Positions 33,154 through 41,948 of a stretch of 64,000 nucleotides of DNA are shown one piece after another. Source of the DNA: Candidatus Sulfopaludibacter sp. SbA3. GTDB taxonomy: Bacteria; Acidobacteriota; Terriglobia; Bryobacterales; Bryobacteraceae. The notes beneath the pieces are model-generated. The model was not told the origin of the DNA, did no database searches, and saw only the letters and a list, made by a program, of their open reading frames with translations. The stretch lies in the NCBI GenBank assembly GCA_945890485.1, contig CAMDCN010000011.1, forward strand, positions 1 to 64,000, read 5' to 3'. A program made the position numbers and the translations under genes. The stretch's first letter is position 1. Every line of letters begins with the position of its first letter.

Positions 33154-34551
33154 ATGTTGCTTTCCAGCTCCACCTACTTCATCTTCCTCGCGGCCCTCTT
33201 CCTCCTGTATTGGCCGCTCTCGCGTTGGCGCGCCGCCGGCTTGGCGATCCTCCTTTTCGCGAACTATTTCTTCTACGCCAAGTGGGATCTCTTCTACCTC
33301 TTCCTCATCCCCCTCGGTTCCACCATCGATTTCGCCATCGGCCTGGGACTTGGCCGCTTCCAACGTCCCGGCGTCCGCAAACTCCTCGTCTCCTTAAGCC
33401 TTCTCCTTAATCTGGGGCTACTCACGGCATTCAAGTACATGCCGTTCCTTTTTGAAAACTACGCCCATGTCGCCGGCGTCCCCGCTCCCGCCTGGCATTG
33501 GACCTTTCCCCTCGGCATCTCCTTCTACGCCTTTCAGTCCCTCACGTACACTCTCGATCTCTATCGGCGCGACGCCAAGCCCACCCGCTCTCTCCTCGCC
33601 CACCTCACTGCGACCTCCTTCTTCCCCACCACCCTCGCCGGGCCTATCACCCGCGTCGCTGACCTAATCAAACAGTTCGAGCGCCCCAACAAGCAACTGG
33701 ACCCCGCAGACGGCGGCCGAGCCCTTTTCCTCATCGGTCTGGGCCTGCTTAAGAAGCTCCTCATCGCCGACTACCTCGCCGAAAACCTTGTCAACCGCGT
33801 CTTCGATTTTCCCGGACTTTACTCCTCCGCCGAAGTCCTCGTCGGCGTCTATGCCTACGCCCTGCAGCTTTACTACGATTTCTCCGGCTACACCGACGTC
33901 GCCATCGGATCCGCCCTACTGCTTGGGATCAAGCTCCCGCAGAACTTCAACATGCCTTACGCCGCCGCCAACATTAACGATTTCTGGCGCCGCTGGCACA
34001 TCTCCCTCTCCAATTGGTTGCGCGACTATCTCTTCTTTTCCCTCCCCGGCAAGCGCAATGCCGTCATGCCGTACTGCAATCTCATCATCACCATGACGCT
34101 TGGCGGCCTCTGGCATGGCGCCAGTTGGAACTTCGTCATCTGGGGCGTCCTCCACGGCGTCGCCCAAGCCATCGCCCGCGGCTGGCAATCCTGGCGCGGC
34201 GCCAAGGCCACCCCGTGGACCCCCGCTTGGTTCCGCACCTTCTGGACCGTCCAATTCGTCTGCTTCGCCTGGATCTTCTTCCGCGCCACCAATTTAGAAC
34301 AGGCCTCGAAGATTATCGAGCAGCTCGGCGAGCTCTCCTACGCCACAACCAACGTCTCCGGCCCCCTCTGGATCGTCCTCGCCATCGCTGTCGCCGGCCA
34401 CTATCTGCCCAAAGTCCCGTTCGAAAAGCTCCGCGAAGGCTTCGTCCGCGCTCCGTTTTTCGTCCAGGCCCTGGTTTTGATGGCCTTGATTGTCGCCATT
34501 CAATATATTGCCGCGACAGGCGCTGCCCCGTTTATCTACACTAACTTTTAA
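33154..34551 (+). CDS. MBOAT-family membrane O-acyltransferase (AlgI/DltB-like)
   Basis: The 465-residue protein has about ten or more membrane helices and the MBOAT signature: FPLGISFYAFQSLTYTLDLY, YALQLYYDFSGYTDVAIGSA, NINDFWRRWHISLSNWLRDY and GGLWHGASWNFVIWG with the catalytic H321. AlgI, PatA and DltB move acyl groups across the membrane onto exported polymers. Four genes on the same strand follow: two SGNH hydrolases, an acyl carrier protein and a KAS III homologue. That matches the composition expected of an export-coupled acylation system in which the carrier protein may be the donor. Confidence 0.92.
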   Translation: MLLSSSTYFIFLAALFLLYWPLSRWRAAGLAILLFANYFFYAKWDLFYLFLIPLGSTIDFAIGLGLGRFQRPGVRKLLVSLSLLLNLGLLTAFKYMPFLFENYAHVAGVPAPAWHWTFPLGISFYAFQSLTYTLDLYRRDAKPTRSLLAHLTATSFFPTTLAGPITRVADLIKQFERPNKQLDPADGGRALFLIGLGLLKKLLIADYLAENLVNRVFDFPGLYSSAEVLVGVYAYALQLYYDFSGYTDVAIGSALLLGIKLPQNFNMPYAAANINDFWRRWHISLSNWLRDYLFFSLPGKRNAVMPYCNLIITMTLGGLWHGASWNFVIWGVLHGVAQAIARGWQSWRGAKATPWTPAWFRTFWTVQFVCFAWIFFRATNLEQASKIIEQLGELSYATTNVSGPLWIVLAIAVAGHYLPKVPFEKLREGFVRAPFFVQALVLMALIVAIQYIAATGAAPFIYTNF

Positions 34552-34554
34552 GCA

Positions 34555-35940
34555 GTGCCTCTTCCCCGTAAAGTCACCTTCACCCTACTTTCTCTCGGGC
34601 TCTTGATCACGGCTCCAGACCTGATTCCAGTCCTGAAGGACTACCATGTCTTCGACTGGACCTCCGTGGCAAAGGTAGTCGACTTCCAGCCGCGCGTCCG
34701 CAGCGCCAACCCCGTCGAAGAGGAACAGCAGCGGCTGAAGCCGGAAATTTCGGTCGAAAAGACGCCGGTCCGGCCTCTGGTAGACCCCAAGGGAGCCCTC
34801 GAACCTCTTTACGCCGCCCTATTCGCGACGGAACGGAAGGAGGCCGGCGCCATTACCCGCATTCTTCACTACGGCGACTCCCCCACGACCGCCGACCTGA
34901 TCACCGCCGATGTCCGATCGCTCTTTCAGAAAGATTTTGGCGACGCCGGCCACGGCTTCGCCCTCGTCGCCAAGCCCTGGGCCTGGTACGGCCACCGCGG
35001 TCTTGATATCAAGGGCTCCGGCTGGAAGATCGAACCTGCGAACACCGCGGAACTGAAGGACGGCCTCTTCGGCCTTGGCGCGGTCTCCTTCCGCGGCGGA
35101 GCGGGAGCCCAGTCCCGTATCGTCTTGAAGGACCCAACCCACTCGGAGGTCGAAGTCTCCTTCCTCTCTCAGCCCGATGGCGGCTCCTTCGGCGTCTTCG
35201 CAGACGGCAACCCCCTCGAAATCGTCGAGACCGAATCGCCTGTCGTCACCCCGTCGTTCAAGAAGCTCAAACTCCCGGATGGCGCTCGCGAGATCCGGAT
35301 CGCCAACGTCACGGGCCGGGTAAGGCTGTACGGCCTTCGCTTTGGCAAGGATACTGCCGGCGTTGAATACAACTCCCTGGGCGTCAATGGCGCCTACATT
35401 TCCATCCTCGCCCGCATGGTCGACGAGCAGCACTGGGGCGACCAACTACAGCACCACCGGCCGAACCTCGTCATTATCAACTACGGCACGAACGAGAGCG
35501 TCTACGCAAAATTCGTCGACACCGCCTTCGAACGCGAACTCCTTCGCACCATCGCCAGGGTGAAAAAGGCTGTCCCCCAAGCGGCCATTCTGATCATGTC
35601 GCCGATGGACCGCGGCCAGAAGATGGACGACGGTTCCATCGGCACCGTGCCTGCGCTCTCCCGGTTGGTCGCCATCGAGCAGCGGGTCGCGGCCGAGCAG
35701 GGTTGTGCCTTTTTCAACACGTTTGAAGCGATGGGTGGCCCCGGCACCATGGGCCGCTGGTATCAGACGGAGCCCCGGCTTGTCGGCGCGGACTTTATCC
35801 ACCCCATGCCCAACGGCGCCCGCATCGTCGGCAACCTCCTTTACAAGTCGCTCCAGGAAGGCTACCGTCGGCACAAGCTCCGCATCGCCCGGGAGAAGTT
35901 TGCGACAATCAAGGAGTCCAACTCCACCCCGGCGAACTGA
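34555..35940 (+). CDS. SGNH/GDSL hydrolase-like exported protein 1
   Basis: The 461-residue product starts at GTG 34555, three bases after the MBOAT stop, with an N-terminal membrane anchor or signal (about 6-26). The SGNH blocks are ILHYGDSPTTADL (block I Ser), VIINYGTNESVY (block III) and DFIHPMPNGA (D-x-x-H, block V). Between blocks I and III lies a beta-sandwich of about 150 residues. DltD, PatB and AlgX/AlgJ perform the extracytoplasmic transfer step in MBOAT systems, and this protein is a good candidate for the same step. Confidence 0.85.
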   Translation: MPLPRKVTFTLLSLGLLITAPDLIPVLKDYHVFDWTSVAKVVDFQPRVRSANPVEEEQQRLKPEISVEKTPVRPLVDPKGALEPLYAALFATERKEAGAITRILHYGDSPTTADLITADVRSLFQKDFGDAGHGFALVAKPWAWYGHRGLDIKGSGWKIEPANTAELKDGLFGLGAVSFRGGAGAQSRIVLKDPTHSEVEVSFLSQPDGGSFGVFADGNPLEIVETESPVVTPSFKKLKLPDGAREIRIANVTGRVRLYGLRFGKDTAGVEYNSLGVNGAYISILARMVDEQHWGDQLQHHRPNLVIINYGTNESVYAKFVDTAFERELLRTIARVKKAVPQAAILIMSPMDRGQKMDDGSIGTVPALSRLVAIEQRVAAEQGCAFFNTFEAMGGPGTMGRWYQTEPRLVGADFIHPMPNGARIVGNLLYKSLQEGYRRHKLRIAREKFATIKESNSTPAN

Positions 35941-35944
35941 ACCA

Positions 35945-37369
35945 TTGAATCGATTTCTTGTTGCCGCGACCCTCATCTTTGCCTTACTGGGGAGCGTGTC
36001 TTTCGCAGCCCCGGCCAAGAAGAAGCCGGTCGTCAAAAAGAAGACCACCGCGGTTAAGCGGCCCGTAAAAAAGTACGCCAAGAAGTCCACTCGCCGCCGT
36101 CCCGTTGTTGCCCGCGCCGCTCCGGTAGCTCCGCAGGTGCGCCAGGCCGCGAGTTCCGCCGTCTCGGAGTGGCTCAACCAGCCGGGCACGATTGAGAATC
36201 CGGCCGCCTTGGTCCCTTTCCTGGAACAGCTTTATCGGCTGGAAAGCGGAACCGGCAATGGCGTCCTCCGGGTTCTCCACTACGGCGACTCTCATACCGC
36301 CTCCGACGATTGGTCCGGCACCACCCGCTATCTGATGCAAGCGCGATTCGGCGACGGCGGCCCCGGCTTCACCCACGCTGGCCGCCCCTATTTGGGCTAT
36401 CGCCGCCTCGACGTCAAGTCCTGGTCTACCAGCGCCTGGTATACCGACGGTCTCGTCGGCCGGGACGGAGACGGGATGTACGGCCTCTCCGGCATCTCCA
36501 TGTCCACCAAGCGCGCCGGAGAATCCGTCACCCTCCAGGCGGATTGCGCCTCCGCCGAACTCCACTTTCTGCGCCAGCCCGCCGGCGGACTGGTGGAAAT
36601 ATTCGACAACGGTGTCGTCGTCGACACCATTTCAACCGCTGGTGAGCCTGGCGCCGGGGTTCATCCCCTCCGCTTGCAGCCCGGCATGCATCAGCTTGCC
36701 GCTCGCACCCGGGGAGGCGGCCAGGTCCGCCTGTTTGGCTGGGTCACCGAAAACGGCCGCGGCCTCACCTACGACATGCTCGGCATGAACGGCGCCCAAG
36801 CCAGCATCGGCTTGAAATGGGAAGAGACCGTCCTCGGCGACTACTATCGCCGGCGGCCACCCGGGCTGATCATCCTCGCCTATGGCACCAACGAAGCTCG
36901 AAACAAAGATTGGACCCACGAGTCGTATCGCGACATGTTCGTCCAACTTCTCGCCCGCTTCCGCCGCCTGGCCCCTACTTCGTCCATATTGGTCATCGGC
37001 CCGCCGGATCATTTCTATCGCTACTCCACCGGCATGGCTTCCCACCAAAAGATCGACCTCATTCTCGAAGCCCAACGCGAAGCTGCCCACGCCAGCGGAG
37101 TGGCTTTCTGGGATCTACGCGAACGGATGGGCGGCAAAGGGGCGATGGGCCGCTGGGTTGCCGCCGGCATGGCGCAGGGCGATTATGTGCATTTTACGGG
37201 TGAAGGCTACCGTCTTCTGGGCGCGGCATTGTATAAGGAATTGATGGGCCAATACGCAACCTATGTCAGGGTGCGGAACGAAGCCATCCCAGCCCAAACA
37301 GCGCAAGACACATCGGTCATTCCCACGGCAGCAAAGATCATCAATGGACAAACGAACGAAAATCAATGA
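35945..37369 (+). CDS. SGNH/GDSL hydrolase-like exported protein 2 with Lys-rich N-terminus
   Basis: This 474-residue paralogue of the previous protein starts at TTG 35945, since the signal peptide (about 1-22, ending VSFAA) begins there. A strongly basic Lys/Arg/Val region (about 24-56) follows, which could bind an acidic polymer. SGNH blocks are VLHYGDSHTASDDW, ILAYGTNEARNKD and DYVHFTGEGYRL (D-x-x-H). Tandem SGNH partners are also known with MBOAT enzymes in alginate acetylation. Its last 26 bases contain the start of the acyl carrier protein gene. Confidence 0.85.
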   Translation: MNRFLVAATLIFALLGSVSFAAPAKKKPVVKKKTTAVKRPVKKYAKKSTRRRPVVARAAPVAPQVRQAASSAVSEWLNQPGTIENPAALVPFLEQLYRLESGTGNGVLRVLHYGDSHTASDDWSGTTRYLMQARFGDGGPGFTHAGRPYLGYRRLDVKSWSTSAWYTDGLVGRDGDGMYGLSGISMSTKRAGESVTLQADCASAELHFLRQPAGGLVEIFDNGVVVDTISTAGEPGAGVHPLRLQPGMHQLAARTRGGGQVRLFGWVTENGRGLTYDMLGMNGAQASIGLKWEETVLGDYYRRRPPGLIILAYGTNEARNKDWTHESYRDMFVQLLARFRRLAPTSSILVIGPPDHFYRYSTGMASHQKIDLILEAQREAAHASGVAFWDLRERMGGKGAMGRWVAAGMAQGDYVHFTGEGYRLLGAALYKELMGQYATYVRVRNEAIPAQTAQDTSVIPTAAKIINGQTNENQ

Positions 37370-37580
37370 GATCCTGAACGGGATCGCCGGCAAGACGATC
37401 GCCCCGGCTGAAGACGAGTCCCTATTCGACTCCGGCCTCCTCGACTCGTTCGCCTTGGCCGACCTCGTCTCGGCGCTTGAGAAGGCGTTTGAACTCAAGA
37501 TTCCAGATGCCGATCTGAACCCCCGCAAGTTCGACTCCATCGAACGGATTGAGTCGTATCTCGAAGCCCACGGGAAATAA
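37344..37580 (+). CDS. Acyl carrier protein
   Basis: A 78-residue protein with the carrier-protein fold and the phosphopantetheine attachment site GLLDSFALADLV, Ser35. ATG 37344 lies inside the SGNH gene, implying coupled translation. It differs from the AcpP consensus (DSLD) and resembles the D-alanyl carrier DltC type in motif and gene context. No adenylating enzyme is present in the window, so the acyl group is probably loaded by the KAS III homologue that follows or from fatty-acid synthesis. Holo-ACP synthase must be encoded elsewhere. Confidence 0.88.
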   Translation: MDKRTKINEILNGIAGKTIAPAEDESLFDSGLLDSFALADLVSALEKAFELKIPDADLNPRKFDSIERIESYLEAHGK

Positions 37581-37585
37581 CATCT

Positions 37586-38512
37586 TTGCCTTTCCTCCGC
37601 GAATTTGCCTCCTATCTTCCGGAACGGGTCGTCTCCAATGCCGAGATTGGCTCACAAGTCGGCTGTGACGCCGAATGGATTAAGAATGTCAGCGGCATTG
37701 AACAGCGCCGCTTTGCCGCCGATGACGAATCCGTCGCCGATCTGGCACTGCGCGCGGCCCAAGCTTGCCTGGAGAAAGCAAAAGTCTCTGCTTCCGCTCT
37801 TGGCATGATCATGATCGCCAGCGGCAGCACGGAACGCCAATTCCCGGGGCCAGCCGCCACCGTTGCCCATCGCTTGGGCCTCGACAGCACCCCGGCGCTT
37901 GACGTGCCCATGGCCAGTGCGGGCACTCTGTATGCGATGGCCCTCGCCTCCCGCCTCTGCGATAGCATCGGTGAGATCCTCGTCGTCGGCGCCGAGAAGA
38001 TGTCGAGCGTCGTTCTGCGGCCTCCCATGGAACGTGGCGTTGCGATTCTTTTCGGTGACGGTGCCGGGGCTTGCCTCGTCAGCCCCACCGAAGGCAAAGC
38101 TCGCGTCCTCGGCAGCACCCTCCACACCGACGGCGCTTTCGCTGAAGATCTGAAACTTGGTTTTGATCGGCCCCTCGAAATGAATGGCCGGTCCGTCATT
38201 CTGCAGGCCTCCCGGAAAGTGCCGCGCGCCATCAGCGAACTCCTCGACCGGCACGGCCGCAAAGCCGCCGACGTCGGCACCTTCCTGATGCACCAGGCCA
38301 ATCAGAACCTCATCGATCGCGTCGCCCAGGCTCTCGAAGTGCCCGCTGAGCGCTTTTATTCGAACATCGCCCGCTACGGCAATACCAGTTCCGCCAGCAT
38401 GCTCATCGCCGCCGCCGAATGGGCCGAGTCCGGCTGGCCGGCCGGCGAGTCGGTCTGCTTCACCGCCTTCGGCGCCGGCTTCCATTGGGGCGCCCTGTTG
38501 GCGGAAGCCTAA
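37586..38512 (+). CDS. KAS III (FabH)-like protein with Ser replacing the active-site Cys
   Basis: The 308-residue protein has a thiolase fold with FabH-like landmarks: SGIEQRRFAADDE, DVPMASAGTLYAMALAS, LFGDGAGACLV, LMHQANQNLID (H236) and RYGNTSSASML (N266). In FabH the motif reads D-V-x-A-A-C-x-G; here S111 occupies the Cys position while His and Asn are kept. KAS III relatives with Ser are known to act as acyltransferases rather than condensing enzymes (DpsC in daunorubicin biosynthesis is one I recall). It may load or unload the adjacent ACP. Start is TTG 37586, six bases after the ACP stop. Confidence 0.88.
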   Translation: MPFLREFASYLPERVVSNAEIGSQVGCDAEWIKNVSGIEQRRFAADDESVADLALRAAQACLEKAKVSASALGMIMIASGSTERQFPGPAATVAHRLGLDSTPALDVPMASAGTLYAMALASRLCDSIGEILVVGAEKMSSVVLRPPMERGVAILFGDGAGACLVSPTEGKARVLGSTLHTDGAFAEDLKLGFDRPLEMNGRSVILQASRKVPRAISELLDRHGRKAADVGTFLMHQANQNLIDRVAQALEVPAERFYSNIARYGNTSSASMLIAAAEWAESGWPAGESVCFTAFGAGFHWGALLAEA

Positions 38513-38587
38513 CCCCACCGGAATAGCCAGTCCCAGAACCCGCCGCCCTTGGTTCCATGCAGGCGTGGATGGTCTCCTGGGACTTCC

Positions 38588-40168
38588 ATGTTTCTCCTGC
38601 TCGCCTTTGCCGAAGTCCTGTTCTGGGGAACAGAAGTGCAACTCCCCGGCCAGTTGACTCACGTCGTCCGCATCGCGCTCTCGACGACCGCCGATGTGCA
38701 GACCTACGGCGTCGTGGTTCTCCCCTATTCGCCCAGCCGTGGGGAGTCCCTCCTCGGCGTGCGCGCCGCCACCGTCCTGCCTAATGGAACGCGAATCCCC
38801 GTGCCGGCGGATGCGATCTTCGATACCGTGGTCTGGCAGCGCGGCGAACGGGAACACCGGACGGTGTCCTGGGCCTTCTCCTCTGTCGAACCCGGCGCCG
38901 TCGTCGAGTACGAATACACAGAGTGTCATGCCGACGGCCTCGCCCAGCCCCTCCGCATCCCCCTCCAGCGCGAGCTGCCGGTTCGTTCCCGCGAAGTCTC
39001 TGTACCTCCGGGATTGCTGTCGCACTATCGCAATTGCGAAAACTGCCGCACCCACCTTCCGGCCTACCGCGAAGAACCCGACGCCCCCGCCGACGGCCGG
39101 GCCGTCCTCGAACTGATCCATCCCCCCGAAACCTCCTGGACCGCCATCGCTCACGAACTCGCCGCCCAGTTTGAAGCCGAGCTCGGCGCCGAACCGGTGT
39201 CAGCACCCGGTGACCTCACGGCGCTCGCGGAGCTCTGCCGCACCCGCATCCAGAACGTCCTCTACCGCACGGACAACCTCACTTTCCGCGGCACGCCGGA
39301 GCCGAATCGTTCCCCCGCCGACACCTGGCGTCGCGGCTACGGCACCCCGCACGAAATCAACCTCCTCTTCGCCGCCCTCGCCCGCGCCGCCGGGCACGAA
39401 GTCTCTTACGCCCGCGTCGTCAACCGTCAGGATCTCCCGGACCCCTCTCAACTGGCCAGCGAACTGATTGCCGTCCGCCAACGCGATGGTTACGCCTTCT
39501 TCAATCCCGGTGTGCCCTACCTGAGCCCGGGCATCCTCGACCTGGATGAAGAAGGCCGTACAGCCCTCGTCGCCACTCCAGACGGGCCGGACTTCGCCAA
39601 GCTGCCGCGCTCCACCGCCAGCCAGAACCGCACGGAACGCACCGCCGAGCTGCGGGCCCTGCCGGACGGAAGCGTCCAAGGCACCGTGACTCTAACCTAC
39701 ACCGGCCATGCCGCCACGTTGCGGAAGCGCCGCGCGGAGCGCCAAACTCCCGACGAACGTCTCGCCGCGCTTCGGCAGGAGTTCCCCGGCGCTCAAATCG
39801 AACACGTCGTTATGGAAAACTTGGCACTTCCCGCCGCTCCAGTACGCATATCGTTTCAGGTAGCTGTCTCCCACTATGCTGACCGTTCTCCTCGACGCCT
39901 GTTTTTCCCCGGCCGGTTCTTCGCCCGGTTCGCCGTCCCGCGCTTCCAAAATACGAAACGAACCCAACCCGTCGAGTTCCCCTTCGCCTTCTCCGTCCAC
40001 GACACCGTCACCATCGTCGCCCCCTCCGGCGATCAACGCGTGTTCCAACGAGACTTCAAACAAGAGCAGCTTTGGTACCCCCCTGAAGAGTTCCAGTACC
40101 TCCGCAAAGAATGGGCTACTTTTCAAGACGCAGGGCGAGAAGTTTTTCCCATGGAGAGACTTCACTAA
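38588..40168 (+). CDS. DUF3857/transglutaminase-like protein, apparently catalytically inactive
   Basis: A 526-residue exported protein with a signal peptide (about 1-14). The DUF3857 N-terminal beta domain (about 20-180) is followed by a transglutaminase-like fold (about 205-330). Where the family has GYGDCKD the sequence is GYGTPHE (250-256), so the nucleophilic Cys is Pro254 and the enzyme cannot work by the usual mechanism. A CxxC pair (C150, C153) occurs in the domain linker. It is directly followed by an intact paralogue, whose GTG comes right after its TAA. A binding or scaffold role is likely. Confidence 0.78.
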   Translation: MFLLLAFAEVLFWGTEVQLPGQLTHVVRIALSTTADVQTYGVVVLPYSPSRGESLLGVRAATVLPNGTRIPVPADAIFDTVVWQRGEREHRTVSWAFSSVEPGAVVEYEYTECHADGLAQPLRIPLQRELPVRSREVSVPPGLLSHYRNCENCRTHLPAYREEPDAPADGRAVLELIHPPETSWTAIAHELAAQFEAELGAEPVSAPGDLTALAELCRTRIQNVLYRTDNLTFRGTPEPNRSPADTWRRGYGTPHEINLLFAALARAAGHEVSYARVVNRQDLPDPSQLASELIAVRQRDGYAFFNPGVPYLSPGILDLDEEGRTALVATPDGPDFAKLPRSTASQNRTERTAELRALPDGSVQGTVTLTYTGHAATLRKRRAERQTPDERLAALRQEFPGAQIEHVVMENLALPAAPVRISFQVAVSHYADRSPRRLFFPGRFFARFAVPRFQNTKRTQPVEFPFAFSVHDTVTIVAPSGDQRVFQRDFKQEQLWYPPEEFQYLRKEWATFQDAGREVFPMERLH

Positions 40169-41839
40169 GTGCTTGCATTCTTACTTCTTACGAGCTGGTT
40201 CCAAGAGGTGGCATCCGCTCCCTCTCCCGCTGGCGCCGCGGCGCACGTCCTGCTTCGGGAAGAGTCTGTGATGGTGGAGTCGAGTGGCCGGCAGACCACG
40301 ACGTCACGCGGAGTCGTCCGCGTCCTCACTCCCGAAGGCGCTCGCTATGCCCGCGCGGGAGTTGCCTACGATAGCGCCGGTGGCAAGCTGGTCGAATTCC
40401 GCGCTTGGGTCCAGCCTTCCGGCGGCGAGCCAGTAGAGATCGACTCGCGCGAGTTCACCGATCGCAACCTCTCGCAGGGTGAACTGCGATCGTCTCTCCG
40501 CCAGCGGCAAGTCGAGGCCTCTGCCGAGCCCGGCAGCCTGTTTTTCTATCAGTCCACCGTCGTAGCGCAAACCGCGTTCCCCCAACTCGAATTCGAGTTC
40601 CAGGAAAACGAACTGCCCGTGCGCTACAGCCGTTTCCATCTGATCGCGCCTACCGCGTGGGACATCCTTCCGGTTGCGTTTGCCGCGAGCCCTTGTCGTA
40701 CCGGCAATACCTGGGAGTTGCGCGACCTGCCCGCCAGTCCCAAGGTGCTCCCCCGCCTCGCCGTCACTCTCCTGCCACGGAATACCGATCTGCCGAGCTT
40801 CGCCACTTGGTCCGATGTCGCCCAATGGCTTGGCGACCGCGCCGAATCCGCGGCTCAACCCACCCCGCTCGTCGCTTCTCAAGCAGCAAAAGTCACCGCC
40901 GGGCTCGGCACGGACCGCCAACGTATCCAGGCTTTAGGCGCTTTCGTCCAGCACCTCCGCTACGTCGCCATCAACGAGAATTTGGGGCAGGGAGGTGGCT
41001 TCACCCCCGCTGCGGCCGAAACCGTCCTCTCTCGCGGCTATGGGGATTGCAAAGACAAAGCCACGCTCCTCCGGGCTCTCCTGCGAGCGGTGAATATCAA
41101 CTCCTGGCTCGTTGCAATCAACGCGACCGATCGATCCCGCGCCCGGCCCGAGTGGCCCTCCCCCCGGGTCTTTAACCATGCCATCGTCGCTATCGAGACG
41201 GAGTCTGGCCTGATCTATTTCGATCCCTCCGACCCCCACAGCACACTCGGGGCACTGCCCTCCGCCCTACAGGGCGCGCCCGCATTGGTCCTGCGTCCGG
41301 GCGCAACCCTCGAAGTCACCCCGGAACAGCCCGGCGAAGTCGAACGGAAAATCACCGTTTACCTCGAACAGGACGGCCGAGTTACCGGCAGGCTGCTTGA
41401 AGCCTCCCGTGGATCGGCCGCGGCCGAGACCCGGGCACTCTTATCCTCCGGGCCGTATGACAGCGTAGTCAGTGCCCGGCTCGACGCCCAACTAACTCAA
41501 GTGACAGTAAAGGATGAGTTTCCTCAGGATGGAGTACATTTGTATGCACAGTTCGATAAGGAGAGCCGCTTGGCCTTGGCCGGTGAATTATATATCTGGA
41601 AGCCTCTCCTTCCCTGGGTCCCGCATCGCGGAGCTGTCTCGGTCCACGAAACTGTCGAAATCGAATTGCACCCCGGCTGGATGGTCGAAGAAATGCCAGA
41701 ACCCGTGCGAACGAGCAGTTTTTCGGCCGCATGGTTCCTCCGAGACGGTAAGTTGATTATCGAACGGCAACTTCGAACGCCTCCCGGGAGTGTTATCTCC
41801 GTCGAGCATCTTCCGATCGTATTACGGAGATTACACTGA
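40169..41839 (+). CDS. DUF3857/transglutaminase domain protein (intact triad)
   Basis: The 556-residue exported protein has a short signal peptide (about 1-16) followed by DUF3857 (about 25-205) and a transglutaminase core (about 230-370). The Cys-His-Asp triad is visible as YGDCKDKATLL (C294), FNHAIVAIE (H337) and YFDPSDP (D352). A C-terminal beta domain follows. Bacterial members act as periplasmic proteases or cross-linkers; the substrate is unknown. It starts with a GTG immediately after the inactive paralogue, so they are probably produced together and may pair. Confidence 0.82.
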   Translation: MLAFLLLTSWFQEVASAPSPAGAAAHVLLREESVMVESSGRQTTTSRGVVRVLTPEGARYARAGVAYDSAGGKLVEFRAWVQPSGGEPVEIDSREFTDRNLSQGELRSSLRQRQVEASAEPGSLFFYQSTVVAQTAFPQLEFEFQENELPVRYSRFHLIAPTAWDILPVAFAASPCRTGNTWELRDLPASPKVLPRLAVTLLPRNTDLPSFATWSDVAQWLGDRAESAAQPTPLVASQAAKVTAGLGTDRQRIQALGAFVQHLRYVAINENLGQGGGFTPAAAETVLSRGYGDCKDKATLLRALLRAVNINSWLVAINATDRSRARPEWPSPRVFNHAIVAIETESGLIYFDPSDPHSTLGALPSALQGAPALVLRPGATLEVTPEQPGEVERKITVYLEQDGRVTGRLLEASRGSAAAETRALLSSGPYDSVVSARLDAQLTQVTVKDEFPQDGVHLYAQFDKESRLALAGELYIWKPLLPWVPHRGAVSVHETVEIELHPGWMVEEMPEPVRTSSFSAAWFLRDGKLIIERQLRTPPGSVISVEHLPIVLRRLH

Positions 41840-41948
41840 AATATTCATTCTCGTTCCGCCGGAATCAAGTTACAATTGGGAACTACTAACTGAGTCCGCG
41901 TCGCCGGAACCCCGTCCGCTCTAGTTGCTACCTGGAGTATTGCTATCA

